From Bacillota bacterium (GTDB lineage: Bacteria > Bacillota > Clostridia > Lachnospirales > Lachnospiraceae): DNA of 64,000 bases. The stretch's first letter is position 1. Every line of letters begins with the position of its first letter. Of this stretch, positions 43,663 to 53,290 are shown piece by piece. The notes beneath the pieces were generated by a model that was not told the DNA's origin, searched no databases, and was given only the letters and a program-made list of their open reading frames with translations. The position numbers and the translations under genes were made by a program. The stretch spans positions 1-64,000 of the forward strand of contig JAEYOQ010000011.1 of NCBI GenBank assembly GCA_023411555.1, in the 5' to 3' direction.

Positions 43663-45366
43663 TTGGATTCAAGTTGTGGCAATAATATAGTAAGCGAGGG
43701 ATATAGAGACTTTATTGCAGATTATGAATTGGATTCTGACGAAGATCTTGCCGGTAGAGATATTTGTCATATTAGAATTGATTCAACCTTTACAGCAGTA
43801 TATTTACCCGAGTCCTTAGTACCGGAACGATCTTTGGATGCGTTTGGATATAGGGTCTTTGTGCGACTGCTAGGACTTATGGATGAAGTGAGCTTAGAGG
43901 CTTCCGGTGTAAGAAGACTTCGAAATCTCTCAGGCCTTGATCTACGGGGCAGAGGAACCTTGATTGGAATTGTGGATACGGGGATCGATTATACGCATAA
44001 TGCCTTTATCAATGCGGATGGTACTACTAGAATCGTTTCCATCTGGGATCAAACTGTTCAATCTGGAAATGCTCCTGAAGGCTTATACTTTGGGACAGAA
44101 TTCACAAGAGATCAGATTAATTTAGCATTAGCAAGTGATGATCCGGGTTCTATCGTACCAAGCTTTGATGAGATTGGACATGGAACATTTTTAGCCGGAA
44201 TCGCAGCAGGTAATGAAGAGCCGGCAAATGATTTTGCAGGTGTTGTACCTGAGGCAGAATTAGTTGTGGTCAAATTAAAGCCTGCAAAAAACAATATTAG
44301 AGATTTCTATATGATTCCTCATGATGCAATTTGCTTTCAGGAAAATGATATTATGCTTGGGGTTAAGTATTTATTAGATACGGCAGAAAAATACAACAGA
44401 CCGATTTCTATATGTATTGGTCTTGGAACATCCCAAGGGTCTCATGATGCAACAGGTGCCTTAAGTTCTTACCTATCCTCTCTAGGTCAAATGAGTGGGG
44501 TGGTAGTCACTATAGCAGCCGGTAATGAAGGGAATAGCAGACATCATGCAGAAAGTATAATGTTACCGGGGATAGATCAGGAGACAATTGAATTGAATGT
44601 TGGACCGAATGAAGGAGGTCTGTATTTTGAGATGTGGGGAGATGTTCCCAATACCTTTGGAGTAGAATTGACTTCACCGGGGGGAGAAATAGTACCAACG
44701 ATCACGCCACGAATCAATGAAAGAAGGGAAATTAATTTTATTTTCGAACAAACAAGGATTAATATCTATTTTCAATTAGTGGGCTCTAGATCCGGTGCAC
44801 AATTAGTTATAGTGAGAATTCTAAATCCTACAGAAGGAATATGGCGTATTACACTTCGGAAGGTAGACAGAACCCTCCGATTGCGTGTAAATATATGGCT
44901 CCCAATTAGTGATTTTATAGGTGATGATACATTTTTTATCAGTTCCACCCCATATATAACCCTAACCTCTCCGGCAAATGTATTTATCCCAATCGTTGCT
45001 ACTGCATATGATGTTATAAATGATAGCCTTTATATCAATGCAAGCAGAGGGTTTACCAGAGTGGATAATACTTCACCACATTTAACGGCACCTGGAGTGA
45101 ATATCATAGGTCCGACGCCGGGAAATGACTACACAACAATGTCTGGAACCAGTATTGCTGCTGCACATACCGCCGGTTTAGCGGCAATGCTACTGGAATG
45201 GGGAATAGTAAGAGGAACACTAAATAATCTCTCTGGAGTCGATGTCAAGAACTTGTTGGTTCGTGGTGCGATAAGAGATACCAGTAGAACTTATCCAAGT
45301 AGGGATTGGGGCTATGGGATAGTAAATATCTTCGGTGTATTTGAAGTACTAAGAGGTAATGTCTAA
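43663..45366 (+). CDS. Csp-like S8 (subtilase) family peptidase
   Basis: Protein of 567 aa from the TTG at 43663, 7 nt after GGGGGG. Another TTG at 43600 would add 21 residues. I prefer the shorter form because it begins MDSSCGNNIVSEGYRDFIADY, as clostridial Csp-type subtilases do. The triad is intact: D105 in GIVDTGID, H173 in GHGTFLAG and S497 in SGTSIAAAH. There is no signal peptide, also as in Csp proteases. Relatives in spore formers process germination enzymes, but the family is broad in Lachnospiraceae and a spore role is only a possibility. A terminator follows. Confidence 0.88.
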   Translation: MDSSCGNNIVSEGYRDFIADYELDSDEDLAGRDICHIRIDSTFTAVYLPESLVPERSLDAFGYRVFVRLLGLMDEVSLEASGVRRLRNLSGLDLRGRGTLIGIVDTGIDYTHNAFINADGTTRIVSIWDQTVQSGNAPEGLYFGTEFTRDQINLALASDDPGSIVPSFDEIGHGTFLAGIAAGNEEPANDFAGVVPEAELVVVKLKPAKNNIRDFYMIPHDAICFQENDIMLGVKYLLDTAEKYNRPISICIGLGTSQGSHDATGALSSYLSSLGQMSGVVVTIAAGNEGNSRHHAESIMLPGIDQETIELNVGPNEGGLYFEMWGDVPNTFGVELTSPGGEIVPTITPRINERREINFIFEQTRINIYFQLVGSRSGAQLVIVRILNPTEGIWRITLRKVDRTLRLRVNIWLPISDFIGDDTFFISSTPYITLTSPANVFIPIVATAYDVINDSLYINASRGFTRVDNTSPHLTAPGVNIIGPTPGNDYTTMSGTSIAAAHTAGLAAMLLEWGIVRGTLNNLSGVDVKNLLVRGAIRDTSRTYPSRDWGYGIVNIFGVFEVLRGNV

Positions 45367-45391
45367 GGTAATCGTTAATAAAAGGGGATTG

Positions 45392-45421
45392 AAAGAGGCC
45401 GATGTTACCAGCCTCTTTTTT
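45392..45421 (+). terminator. Terminator after the subtilase gene
   Basis: AAAGAGGC (45392-45399) pairs with GCCTCTTT (45411-45418), with a T-run extending to 45421. Confidence 0.85.
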
Positions 45422-45609
45422 CATGTTATTGGATGAGCTGACTCTTTGCATTAAAAAGCCCACTGGGTAAGTGAGTATCAGTAGGTAGACGCTATGTTAT
45501 AAAAATTAGAATTGTAAAAAGTATTAAAATAATTAATAATAGTAATATATTGAATGACTAACCATTGAGGGACAAGAGAGCTATAAAGATATCCTTGGAG
45601 GATGAACCT

Positions 45610-46101
45610 ATGATAAATGATTTTAAAGTTGTAAAAGGCGATGTGGACACTGCGATTAACATAATGAAAGAAGTAGCCACTTGGGGAAGTTCTATTGGCT
45701 TAAATTTATGGAAGGTCGAACAACTTACAAGGGAAAGGCTAATGGTAAATGTATTGGAAGATGATTTTTATGTAGGAAAAGTCTCTGGAAATACTGCCTG
45801 TTGTATGATGTTGCAATGGAGTGACAATTTCTTTTGGCCAAATTCAAAGGAAAATGAAGCTGGATATGTCCATAAATTATGTGTAAGAAGAGAATATGCA
45901 GGATTAGGATTGCCAGGAAAAATGATTGAATATGCAATAGAACAATGTAAGAGAAGAGATATTAAGTATTTAAGGCTAGACACTGGATGGAACAATGAAA
46001 AACTGTGTAATCTATATAAGAGCTTAGGCTTTGAGATAGTAGATAAATATATATTTGATGATGGTGGAGCAATGGCTTTGTTTGAAATGAAAATCAAGTA
46101 A
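45610..46101 (+). CDS. GNAT family N-acetyltransferase
   Basis: Protein of 163 aa from the ATG at 45610, 9 nt after GGAGG; a longer frame to 45565 is less likely. The acetyl-CoA site is visible as HKLCVRREYAGLGLPGKMIEYA (motif A, R-x-x-x-G-x-G-x-x-G-like), followed by LRLDTGWNNEKLCNLYKSLGFE (motif B). It transfers an acetyl group to an amine of an unknown substrate. It is a single gene in a region with other small accessory genes. Confidence 0.85.
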   Translation: MINDFKVVKGDVDTAINIMKEVATWGSSIGLNLWKVEQLTRERLMVNVLEDDFYVGKVSGNTACCMMLQWSDNFFWPNSKENEAGYVHKLCVRREYAGLGLPGKMIEYAIEQCKRRDIKYLRLDTGWNNEKLCNLYKSLGFEIVDKYIFDDGGAMALFEMKIK

Positions 46102-46135
46102 ATAGAAAAAGAAAAGAGGTGAATTTAGTGAGAGT

Positions 46136-46735
46136 TTGGTGTATATACACGCTCTCACTAGAGATAAAATGAATAAGGATAAAAGAGAATTGTCTCCGGC
46201 GGAAAGGGCTGAGTTAATTAGCGTATTAAAAGCCCGCTTTGAATCAAACAGGAAGCGTCATGAGGGGCTTGAGTGGGATAAGCTGGAGGAAAGATTAGTA
46301 GCGAAACCTGAAAAATTATGGTCGCTGAATGAGATGGAGATCACTGGTGGAGAACCTGATGTGGTTGATCTTGATCCTAAGACTGGTGAATACATTTTCT
46401 TTGATTGCTCCGCAGAGAGCCCTAAGGGCCGCAGAAGTCTATGCTATGATCAAGAAGCATGGGAATCAAGAAAAGAGAATAAGCCACTGAATAGTGCAAC
46501 CAATATGGCGAAAACCATGGGATTAGAGCTATTGACTGAGGAGCAATTTCGAGAATTACAAAAATATGGCAGCTTTGATACGAAAACCTCTAGCTGGATT
46601 AGCACACCGCCTGAGATTAGAAAGCTAGGTGGAGCTATATTTGCTGATTTTCGCTATGGTCGTGTATTTGTGTATCATAATGGTGCGGAATCTTATTATG
46701 CTGGGAGAGGATTTCGAGGCTCACTAAGGGTATAA
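46136..46735 (+). CDS. DUF4256 family protein
   Basis: Protein of up to 199 aa. The start is uncertain: TTG at 46136 is 14 nt after AGAGGTG, and the ATG at 46169 has no ribosome site, but family homology begins only around KRELSPAERAELISVLK. Characteristic parts are RKRHEGLEWDKLEERL, PEKLWSLNEMEITGGEPDVV, and SSWISTPPEIRKLGGAIFAD. The C-terminal part resembles GFRGSLRV. The function is unknown; the family is common in Firmicutes and Bacteroidetes. Confidence 0.82.
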   Translation: MVYIHALTRDKMNKDKRELSPAERAELISVLKARFESNRKRHEGLEWDKLEERLVAKPEKLWSLNEMEITGGEPDVVDLDPKTGEYIFFDCSAESPKGRRSLCYDQEAWESRKENKPLNSATNMAKTMGLELLTEEQFRELQKYGSFDTKTSSWISTPPEIRKLGGAIFADFRYGRVFVYHNGAESYYAGRGFRGSLRV

Positions 46736-46760
46736 GCTACAACTCAGAGGGGGAGGCTGT

Positions 46761-47495
46761 ATGAAAAACTATAGAACAGCTCAGATAGCAAAAATGATCG
46801 GTGTTCATCCGAATACCATCCGGTTTTATGAGGATATGAAGCTTCTTCCTGTAATACCTAGGGCGGAAAATGGATATCGTGTTTTTAATGACGGACATAT
46901 TAAGCAGCTTAAGCTGCTGCGAACTGCCTTTCGTGCAGAGATTATCAGTGACAGACTGAGACATGAGGTCTATGAAATCGTTAAGACAGCGGCTGCTGGG
47001 GATACCGGAGTAGCTTATCAAGGCACACAGCGATACCTAGACCGACTTAGGGAAGAGAAGGCAAGGGCGGAAGAAGCAATCCAAATTACCTTGGATATCA
47101 TAGCGGATAATGGAACGTCGCAGGAATCAGTCCTTTACAAAGGTAGACAGGAGGTGGCAGAATTACTTGGGATTACGGTAGACGTTCTACGTGACTGGGA
47201 ACGAAATGGTTTATTAACGGTACCGAGAGGAAAAAGCGGAAGAACAGAGTTTGGGAGGAAGGAGATGAATCGTCTAAAAATCATCCGTACCCTTCGAAAT
47301 GCCCATTACTCGATGATGTCTATATTACGAATGCTGAATCGCCTGGATCAGGGAGATTATAACCTAAGAGAGGCGATTAATACACCTGGGGAAGAAGAAG
47401 ACATAGTATGTGCAGCCGATCGGTATATAACAGCATTAAGCCTGGCAGAAGAGGATGCCCAAGAGATGCTTGGATTGCTTGATGCCATGAGGTGA
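46761..47495 (+). CDS. Tandem MerR-type regulator
   Basis: Protein of 244 aa with two MerR-like helix-turn-helix domains. The first (about 4-70) has TAQIAKMIGVHPNTIRFYEDMKLLP, the second (about 126-195) has RQEVAELLGITVDVLRDWERNGLL. A coiled-coil region (about 85-115) lies between and a helical tail follows. MerR proteins usually carry one DNA-binding domain and dimerise; here both are in one chain. The start follows GAGGGGGAGG. Its target and inducer are unknown; it lies 25 bp after the DUF4256 gene, so co-transcription is possible. Confidence 0.8.
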   Translation: MKNYRTAQIAKMIGVHPNTIRFYEDMKLLPVIPRAENGYRVFNDGHIKQLKLLRTAFRAEIISDRLRHEVYEIVKTAAAGDTGVAYQGTQRYLDRLREEKARAEEAIQITLDIIADNGTSQESVLYKGRQEVAELLGITVDVLRDWERNGLLTVPRGKSGRTEFGRKEMNRLKIIRTLRNAHYSMMSILRMLNRLDQGDYNLREAINTPGEEEDIVCAADRYITALSLAEEDAQEMLGLLDAMR

Positions 47496-47588
47496 AAGGA
47501 GTTAGATGCTGTTAATGAGATTTATAAGCTGTAAACTTCATAATCAGACTTCATATAATGAAAATATAAAATGTAAAGGATCAAGAAT

Positions 47589-48206
47589 ATGAAGGAAAAC
47601 GGAAGATACTCATACAACAGCTATATAAATTCAACAAGGAATCAGCCACGTAAGGAGATACACACCTCGTCATATTATCGATATCCTAGATATTCAGAAG
47701 TACCTAGTAATGACTACAAAGGAAGAAGACAGGATTTGGATCAAGATAGATACTATCAAACTGATATGAGGACCAACCGCCATTACTATGATATAATAAC
47801 CGATTATGGTCCGGAACCATATGCGGTTAACATTAGGGAGGCTACGAAGCAAAACTGTAATTTCCGTACTACCTTATGGACGGGAGAGTATCTGCAGATA
47901 ACTCTGATGTGCATTAATGTGGGAGAGGACATCGGATTAGAACTTCATCCAGAGCTTGATCAATTTATTCGGATTGAAGAAGGACAGGGAATTGTTCTGA
48001 TGGGGAAGCATAAAAACAGAATGGATTTTCAAGCTAGGGTCTCGGATGACTATGCTTTTGTTATTCCTGCAGGAACCTGGCATAACCTCATTAATAACGG
48101 CAACAGACCACTCAAATTATTCTCGATTTATGCACCCCCTCAACACCCGAGTGGGACAATCCACAGAACGAAAGCAGACGCCGAACAGGCAGAGCATAAT
48201 TATTAA
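47589..48206 (+). CDS. Cupin-domain protein with long polar N-terminus
   Basis: Protein of 205 aa. The first 80 residues are Tyr/Asn/Arg/Asp-rich, with no membrane segment and a low-complexity look. The cupin domain (about 90-195) has HPELDQFIRIEEGQG (metal-site motif 1) and PAGTWHNLINNGN (motif 2), both with the usual histidines and glutamate. These hold a metal in many cupins. The N-terminus resembles some spore-coat type tails, but that is a weak impression. The start is at ATGAAGG after AAAGGATC. A strong terminator follows. Confidence 0.8.
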   Translation: MKENGRYSYNSYINSTRNQPRKEIHTSSYYRYPRYSEVPSNDYKGRRQDLDQDRYYQTDMRTNRHYYDIITDYGPEPYAVNIREATKQNCNFRTTLWTGEYLQITLMCINVGEDIGLELHPELDQFIRIEEGQGIVLMGKHKNRMDFQARVSDDYAFVIPAGTWHNLINNGNRPLKLFSIYAPPQHPSGTIHRTKADAEQAEHNY

Positions 48207-48227
48207 TCATAGGTCGGAATCATATGG

Positions 48228-48268
48228 GCTGCTACAACACTAGTAAAATAGTGGTGTAGCAGCTTTTT
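48228..48268 (+). terminator. Terminator after the cupin gene
   Basis: GCTGCTACAACACTA (48228-48242) pairs with TAGTGGTGTAGCAGC (48249-48263), with one mismatch, and is followed by TTTTT. Confidence 0.88.
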
Positions 48269-48445
48269 AAAAAAATTTATGAAACACATGACAATTTTGG
48301 CAATTTATGTTAAGATATTACTGCTAATATTAGTAATTATGACGTAATCGTTTTCTATAATATATCATGCAATGAAAGATAGGCTTTAAGCATAAATGGT
48401 TCCTAAATGTGTTCTATATGCTCTAATAAAAAAGGATCGATTCGC

Positions 48446-50257
48446 ATGTTACATAAAATAATTGTAAAAACATTTTTTTCCTTAAATCTTTTTACCAAAC
48501 TAATGATAATGCTTCTACTAATCTCAATCTTACCTATTTTCTTGATTCAATTCACATCATATCAAATAAGCACCTCGACCATTGAAAAGCAAACAAAGGA
48601 ATTAATTATGGCGACGCTTCGTCAGACGAATAATAGTGTAGAGAGCTTTTTTCATGCTTATGACAATATTATTCTAGATATATATACAGACAGCAGCTAC
48701 GTTGATAATTTAAAGTATATCAATGTGTGGGATACAAAAAATTATTATAAGGCTAAGCATCAAATAGAGCAAAAGCTTGAGAACATTGTATACGCTTATC
48801 CGGAGATATTAGGAATTGCTATCGTCGGCTTAAATGGAGATGCAACCTTTTATGATACGGTAACATTTTCTGGTGTGGAAAGCTTCTGCTTCGATGTGAG
48901 CAATTTCAGAACAGATCCCATGTTCAAGGATTCCTTGAAGAAAAAGCATGCGATCTATTCCAGCACGATACATAAGTCAGATAGCATTCATGGGAATAAA
49001 AATTATTTTTATATAGCGCATCAGCTGACCGATTTTAATAATTATAAAAACGGTCCGGTGGGGAGTATTATTTTATGTATTGATGAAGGCGCTCTACGAA
49101 ATGTATATTCGGTAGGTATGGATATAAACTCCAATTTAACCTTCCTGGTGAATAAGGAGGGAGATATTATATCCTTCCCTTTGGAGGAATTCGTGGGATT
49201 TAAATTGAATTATGATGATAATGAGGACAGTATTGTCATTGCAACGAAAGAATTCTTTCAGATGAATCATTTTATGAATTCAAGTCAACTGGAGGTTCAT
49301 GTCAGTAGTATTAAGAGCGGAGAATTTACATTGATTAATGTTCATAATCTAACCTATGCACTAAGTGATGTCCAGAATGTTACTAAGATAATTGTATTCA
49401 TCGGTATCCTTTTCGGTATGATCTGTATTTTTATTGCTATGTCCTTTGCCGCCGGCACAGACAAGTCGGTTAAGAAGATAATTCACGCAATGGGGAAAGC
49501 GGATAAGGGTGATTATGACATCCAGATAGCCATGGAGGGCAAGGATGAATTTGCAAAAATTGCTCATCATTTTAACGACATGATAGTCAGGATAAAGGAA
49601 TCCAATGAACAGGAAAGGGAAGCGTTGGTCAGAAAGAAGAATGCGGAAATTAAGTCCCTGGAAGCACAAATTAATCCTCATTTTTTATATAATACGCTGG
49701 ATGCCATTAATTGGGTGGCTGTAGAGCATGAAGAGTTTCATATCAGTAAGCTGCTCATTCATCTAGCAGCCATTCTAAGATATAGTATACAAAGAAGCAA
49801 TGAGATCGTTACCTTGCGGGAGGAACTGGAGTATCTGAAGAAATATATCTATTTGCAACAGGAACGATTTTGCTATTCCTTTCAATATACAATTCATATA
49901 GATGAGACATTAAAGAACTGTAAAATTCATAAATTACTAATACAACCTTTAATCGAGAATACGATAGTGCATGGCTTTCCGGGTAAGACGGGGCAGGATG
50001 AAATTGATATCACGATTCAGATGCATAATGATACCTATATTCATATTCAGATCAAAGACAATGGGAAGGGGATGCCTAGGGAATTAGTAGAGTTGTTTAA
50101 TAACTACGATTATCGAACGGATACGATTGATACAAGCATAGGTGTGAGAAATGTAATAACAAGGCTAAAGCTATATTATGGCAGCAATAGTTATTTTAGT
50201 GTGGCTTCTGATGAAATGGGGACAATCGTAAGGCTCATGATTCCTTATGAGATATAG
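48446..50257 (+). CDS. YesM-type sensor histidine kinase
   Basis: Protein of 603 aa from the ATG at 48446 after AAAGGATCG; an upstream ATG at 48407 adds 13 residues. It has a membrane helix (about 18-38), an extracellular sensor (about 40-305), a second helix (about 308-333) and HAMP (about 335-385). The kinase core has the H box LEAQINPHFLYNTLDAINW (H about 412) and the N box QPLIENTIVHG, then DNGKGM. This is the YesM/LytS-like class, which senses extracellular nutrients, often with solute-binding proteins. The response regulator follows 99 bp later. Confidence 0.93.
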   Translation: MLHKIIVKTFFSLNLFTKLMIMLLLISILPIFLIQFTSYQISTSTIEKQTKELIMATLRQTNNSVESFFHAYDNIILDIYTDSSYVDNLKYINVWDTKNYYKAKHQIEQKLENIVYAYPEILGIAIVGLNGDATFYDTVTFSGVESFCFDVSNFRTDPMFKDSLKKKHAIYSSTIHKSDSIHGNKNYFYIAHQLTDFNNYKNGPVGSIILCIDEGALRNVYSVGMDINSNLTFLVNKEGDIISFPLEEFVGFKLNYDDNEDSIVIATKEFFQMNHFMNSSQLEVHVSSIKSGEFTLINVHNLTYALSDVQNVTKIIVFIGILFGMICIFIAMSFAAGTDKSVKKIIHAMGKADKGDYDIQIAMEGKDEFAKIAHHFNDMIVRIKESNEQEREALVRKKNAEIKSLEAQINPHFLYNTLDAINWVAVEHEEFHISKLLIHLAAILRYSIQRSNEIVTLREELEYLKKYIYLQQERFCYSFQYTIHIDETLKNCKIHKLLIQPLIENTIVHGFPGKTGQDEIDITIQMHNDTYIHIQIKDNGKGMPRELVELFNNYDYRTDTIDTSIGVRNVITRLKLYYGSNSYFSVASDEMGTIVRLMIPYEI

Positions 50258-50356
50258 TATACCTGCAATGGGGAGTAGGTAATCCGTCGGGAAGCTTGCC
50301 TGACAAGCACTTGGGGAGTGTAAAGCATTGAGACTATAGTGGTTGGAGGAGATATT

Positions 50357-51874
50357 ATGCGTATTGTTATCGTTGAGGATGAGCCAAAAACAAGAGAAGG
50401 CCTTATTAATACCATTAATAAATTCACTGAGTATGAAATATGCGGTGTTGCTTCCAATGGAATGGAAGGACGTAAATTGATAAATGAACGGAAACCGGAC
50501 TTAATTATTTCAGATATCCAAATGCCCGAAATGGACGGACTAACCATGCTGAAGGAACTGGAGCATGAGGAGTTTTCTTATTATGCCTTGATTTTAACGG
50601 GCTATTCCTCCTTCGATTATGTTAGAACTGCATTGCACCTGGGCGTAGTGGATTATGTATTAAAGCCCGTTGATATCGAGAGCTTTATCTCAGTCTTACA
50701 TGAAACAGAATCTAAAATATTAAGGGAAAGATCAGAAAAATCAAATCCGGCACAGTTGATTTGGAGTCTATTGAATTGTGAGTCGTATAGGAAGGACCAA
50801 TTGATCGGTCAGCTTTCGAGACGATTGATGGTTAATGAAAAGACGCAAGTCACCTTGTTTTTATTAAAGCCTGACAGTTTAGATCGGGAAACAGTGGGAG
50901 AACTGCTCCATTGTATAAAAGAGAGGATGTGTTCCTTAAGCATCAATCATTTTCATGTCATGCATTTGTCTTTATCCGATGGGATCCTGTTAATGATTAT
51001 CGACACGGAAAGAAATAAGCTTTTAAAAAAGATGTTTTGCACCCATATTTTACCTTTTATTAATCTGATAGGCAGATGCCATTGCAGCTATACTGTGATA
51101 AAGGGAATAACGAGCCTGGAAAGCGCAATAGGAGAGCTTAAGGACCTATTATCTTATGCCTTTGTTTGTGGAAGCGAGGTAGTTCTTGATAAACAGATGG
51201 TGGAGGCTCTGGAGTTTAGTCCCCTATCCTATCCTGTGGATTTGGAAAACCGTATCCGAAAAGAAATAATTAACGGGGATTATACTAAGGCATTAAAGAC
51301 AAGCAATAGGTTCAGGGAAATGGTGATTGAAAGTAAGGGTAAGCCGGAGATAATCAGGGAATACACGGCACGGTTTTCTTCCAGTATCTATAATGCAGCC
51401 AAGGAATACAATACTCAAACAGAGCCATTGTTGATTTTCCATTATTTTATCAATAACATTATTGAGAGTAAGTCGAAGGACGATTTGATCTTAAATTATG
51501 AAAAAATTGTACATACCATATTATCTGTTACCGATGATAAGATGGAGATCGATAATTTAGCCATATTGAAGGTGATTAATTATATCAGGGACAATTTTAG
51601 TAAGAACATCACATTATCTGAAGCTGCCAGCTTAGTCGGAGTAACGCCAGAATATTTGAGTAAGCTGTTTTACCAGAAGATCAATGTTAATTTTGTTGTT
51701 TTTTTAAGGAACTTTAGAATCAGTATTGCCAAGCGAATGATTCTTTCTGGAAAGTACCAGATACAGGAGGTAGCCGATCAAGTAGGCTTTAAGGATCCTA
51801 AGTATTTTAATAAGGTGTTTAAAGATGTATGTGGGATATCACCGTCCGAGTATAGGAGAGTTTCAGGGGGTTAA
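50357..51874 (+). CDS. Response regulator with AraC-type DNA-binding domain
   Basis: Protein of 505 aa from the ATG at 50357 (GGAGGAGAT before it). The receiver domain (about 1-120) has the phospho-acceptor D53 in ISDIQMPEMDG and K103 in VLKPVD. The C-terminal AraC domain (about 400-505) ends in GISPSEYRRVSGG. The middle part is the long linker of YesN-type regulators. It pairs with the kinase upstream and probably activates the transporter genes downstream. The next gene starts 1 nt after its stop. Confidence 0.93.
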   Translation: MRIVIVEDEPKTREGLINTINKFTEYEICGVASNGMEGRKLINERKPDLIISDIQMPEMDGLTMLKELEHEEFSYYALILTGYSSFDYVRTALHLGVVDYVLKPVDIESFISVLHETESKILRERSEKSNPAQLIWSLLNCESYRKDQLIGQLSRRLMVNEKTQVTLFLLKPDSLDRETVGELLHCIKERMCSLSINHFHVMHLSLSDGILLMIIDTERNKLLKKMFCTHILPFINLIGRCHCSYTVIKGITSLESAIGELKDLLSYAFVCGSEVVLDKQMVEALEFSPLSYPVDLENRIRKEIINGDYTKALKTSNRFREMVIESKGKPEIIREYTARFSSSIYNAAKEYNTQTEPLLIFHYFINNIIESKSKDDLILNYEKIVHTILSVTDDKMEIDNLAILKVINYIRDNFSKNITLSEAASLVGVTPEYLSKLFYQKINVNFVVFLRNFRISIAKRMILSGKYQIQEVADQVGFKDPKYFNKVFKDVCGISPSEYRRVSGG

Positions 51875-51875
51875 T

Positions 51876-53141
51876 ATGAAAATACTGCGGGTAAATATCA
51901 TCATATCATTAGGTACTATGGTCATCCTATTGCTTGTAATATTCTATTACTCCAGGAATAGCTTTAAGCTATCACAAGTTGAAGCTCCTGTAGCGCATCG
52001 AAAGGTCTTACGGATATTGGCACCTTATGATAATGAGACAAGCAATATGGCTTTTAGGGATATAGCAGGCCAGTATTCAGCAATAGCTGGCAATCCCATA
52101 GTGGAGGTTAAGTTTTTATCAAAAAATGATTTTAAAAAGGAAATCTGTATGAACTTAGACCAGAACCAGCTGGCGGATATCATCATATGCGACAATTCCA
52201 TAATGCCAGCCCTGATTAATCTGAATGTACTGAGAGATTTGAGTGATTATATTAGCGATACCTTCAAGGTATCCCACTATTCTTTAGTACAGTGGAATAA
52301 TACCAGAAGCAATGGTAAGTATTACGGAATTCCCTTAACCTGCGATCCTTATGTATTGATCTGGAATAAAAATCTATTTAGTGAAAGTGATGTTGACGTA
52401 CCTGAGAACTGGGATGATTTGAAGGAAGCTGCCAGGAAGGTACAAAAGGTCGGCATTTATGGTATTGGAATCGGAGCAAGGCAATCGGAAGAGATTACAG
52501 CACTTTTTATGCAGCTGCTTTATTCGACAGGAGGCTCAATCCGGGACATTAACGGAGAAGGTGGTATAAAGGTTTTCGAGCTACTTAATTATCTGAAATC
52601 CAATAAGCTGCTTTCGGCACAATGCATCAACTGGAATCAACAGGATTTGATCGATAAATTTATAGATGGTGAGGTTGCAATGATGTTTAATAATCTTAGC
52701 GCCTTATCCGTAATTAAAGAAGCTAGCATCGATTTTCAGATCGGTGTAGGACCAGTTCCCTATGATAAGAAGGAGAACTATATGTTTCATGGAAAAAATA
52801 TCGGGATGTCAATTACTGCCGATTATGATGCCTCCCTTCAATTTCTAGACTACATAACACAGAAAAGTATCGTAGCACAGTTTGCAGCTGCGACAGAGAC
52901 CATACCGGTGCAAGTAGATGTAGAATATGATTTTAAAGATGACGGTTATGAGATTAGTGAGGAATTTATACAAAAGCAGAAGAGCCATGGGATAGCCAAG
53001 AGTTCGCTTAACTCATGGTTTGATATTTCTGCCGCCATATCAGAAGGCATTTATGAGTTAATCAGTGAATATGACCCGTCCATTCGAAGCATCGCTGATA
53101 CCATGCAGGATAAAGTAAGAATAGCTATCATTGAAAACTGA
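51876..53141 (+). CDS. Membrane-anchored solute-binding protein
   Basis: Protein of 421 aa starting 1 nt after the response regulator stop, with CAGGGGGTT as ribosome site. One hydrophobic helix (about 8-28) is not followed by a lipobox cysteine, so it is anchored by a transmembrane segment. The remainder is an extracellular family-1 binding protein, with WNKNLFSESDVDVPENWDDL and GKYYGIPLTCDPYVLIWN typical of sugar-binding members. Being in the same operon as the kinase and regulator, it may present ligand to the kinase rather than to a permease. This is inferred from the layout. Confidence 0.8.
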   Translation: MKILRVNIIISLGTMVILLLVIFYYSRNSFKLSQVEAPVAHRKVLRILAPYDNETSNMAFRDIAGQYSAIAGNPIVEVKFLSKNDFKKEICMNLDQNQLADIIICDNSIMPALINLNVLRDLSDYISDTFKVSHYSLVQWNNTRSNGKYYGIPLTCDPYVLIWNKNLFSESDVDVPENWDDLKEAARKVQKVGIYGIGIGARQSEEITALFMQLLYSTGGSIRDINGEGGIKVFELLNYLKSNKLLSAQCINWNQQDLIDKFIDGEVAMMFNNLSALSVIKEASIDFQIGVGPVPYDKKENYMFHGKNIGMSITADYDASLQFLDYITQKSIVAQFAAATETIPVQVDVEYDFKDDGYEISEEFIQKQKSHGIAKSSLNSWFDISAAISEGIYELISEYDPSIRSIADTMQDKVRIAIIEN

Positions 53142-53205
53142 GCGACATTTCCGGTTCACTAAAAATATATTAAATGAGATTAATAATTTACTCCCTTGTT
53201 AAAAA

Positions 53206-53280
53206 ATTGGAATTTAACGGAAGACGGTTCGGTGCTACGATGAAAGAGTAACTAGTAGTTGTATTCCAATAAAGACAGAG
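53206..53280 (+). other. Inverted repeat in the leader of the SBP_bac_5 gene
   Basis: A perfect 8-bp pair ATTGGAAT (53206-53213) and ATTCCAAT (53273-53280) encloses 59 bases with GGAAGACGGTTCGG-like content. It ends 10 nt before the start codon. It may shape the leader of this transcript; it is only a candidate. Confidence 0.3.
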
Positions 53281-53290
53281 GAGGCTAATA

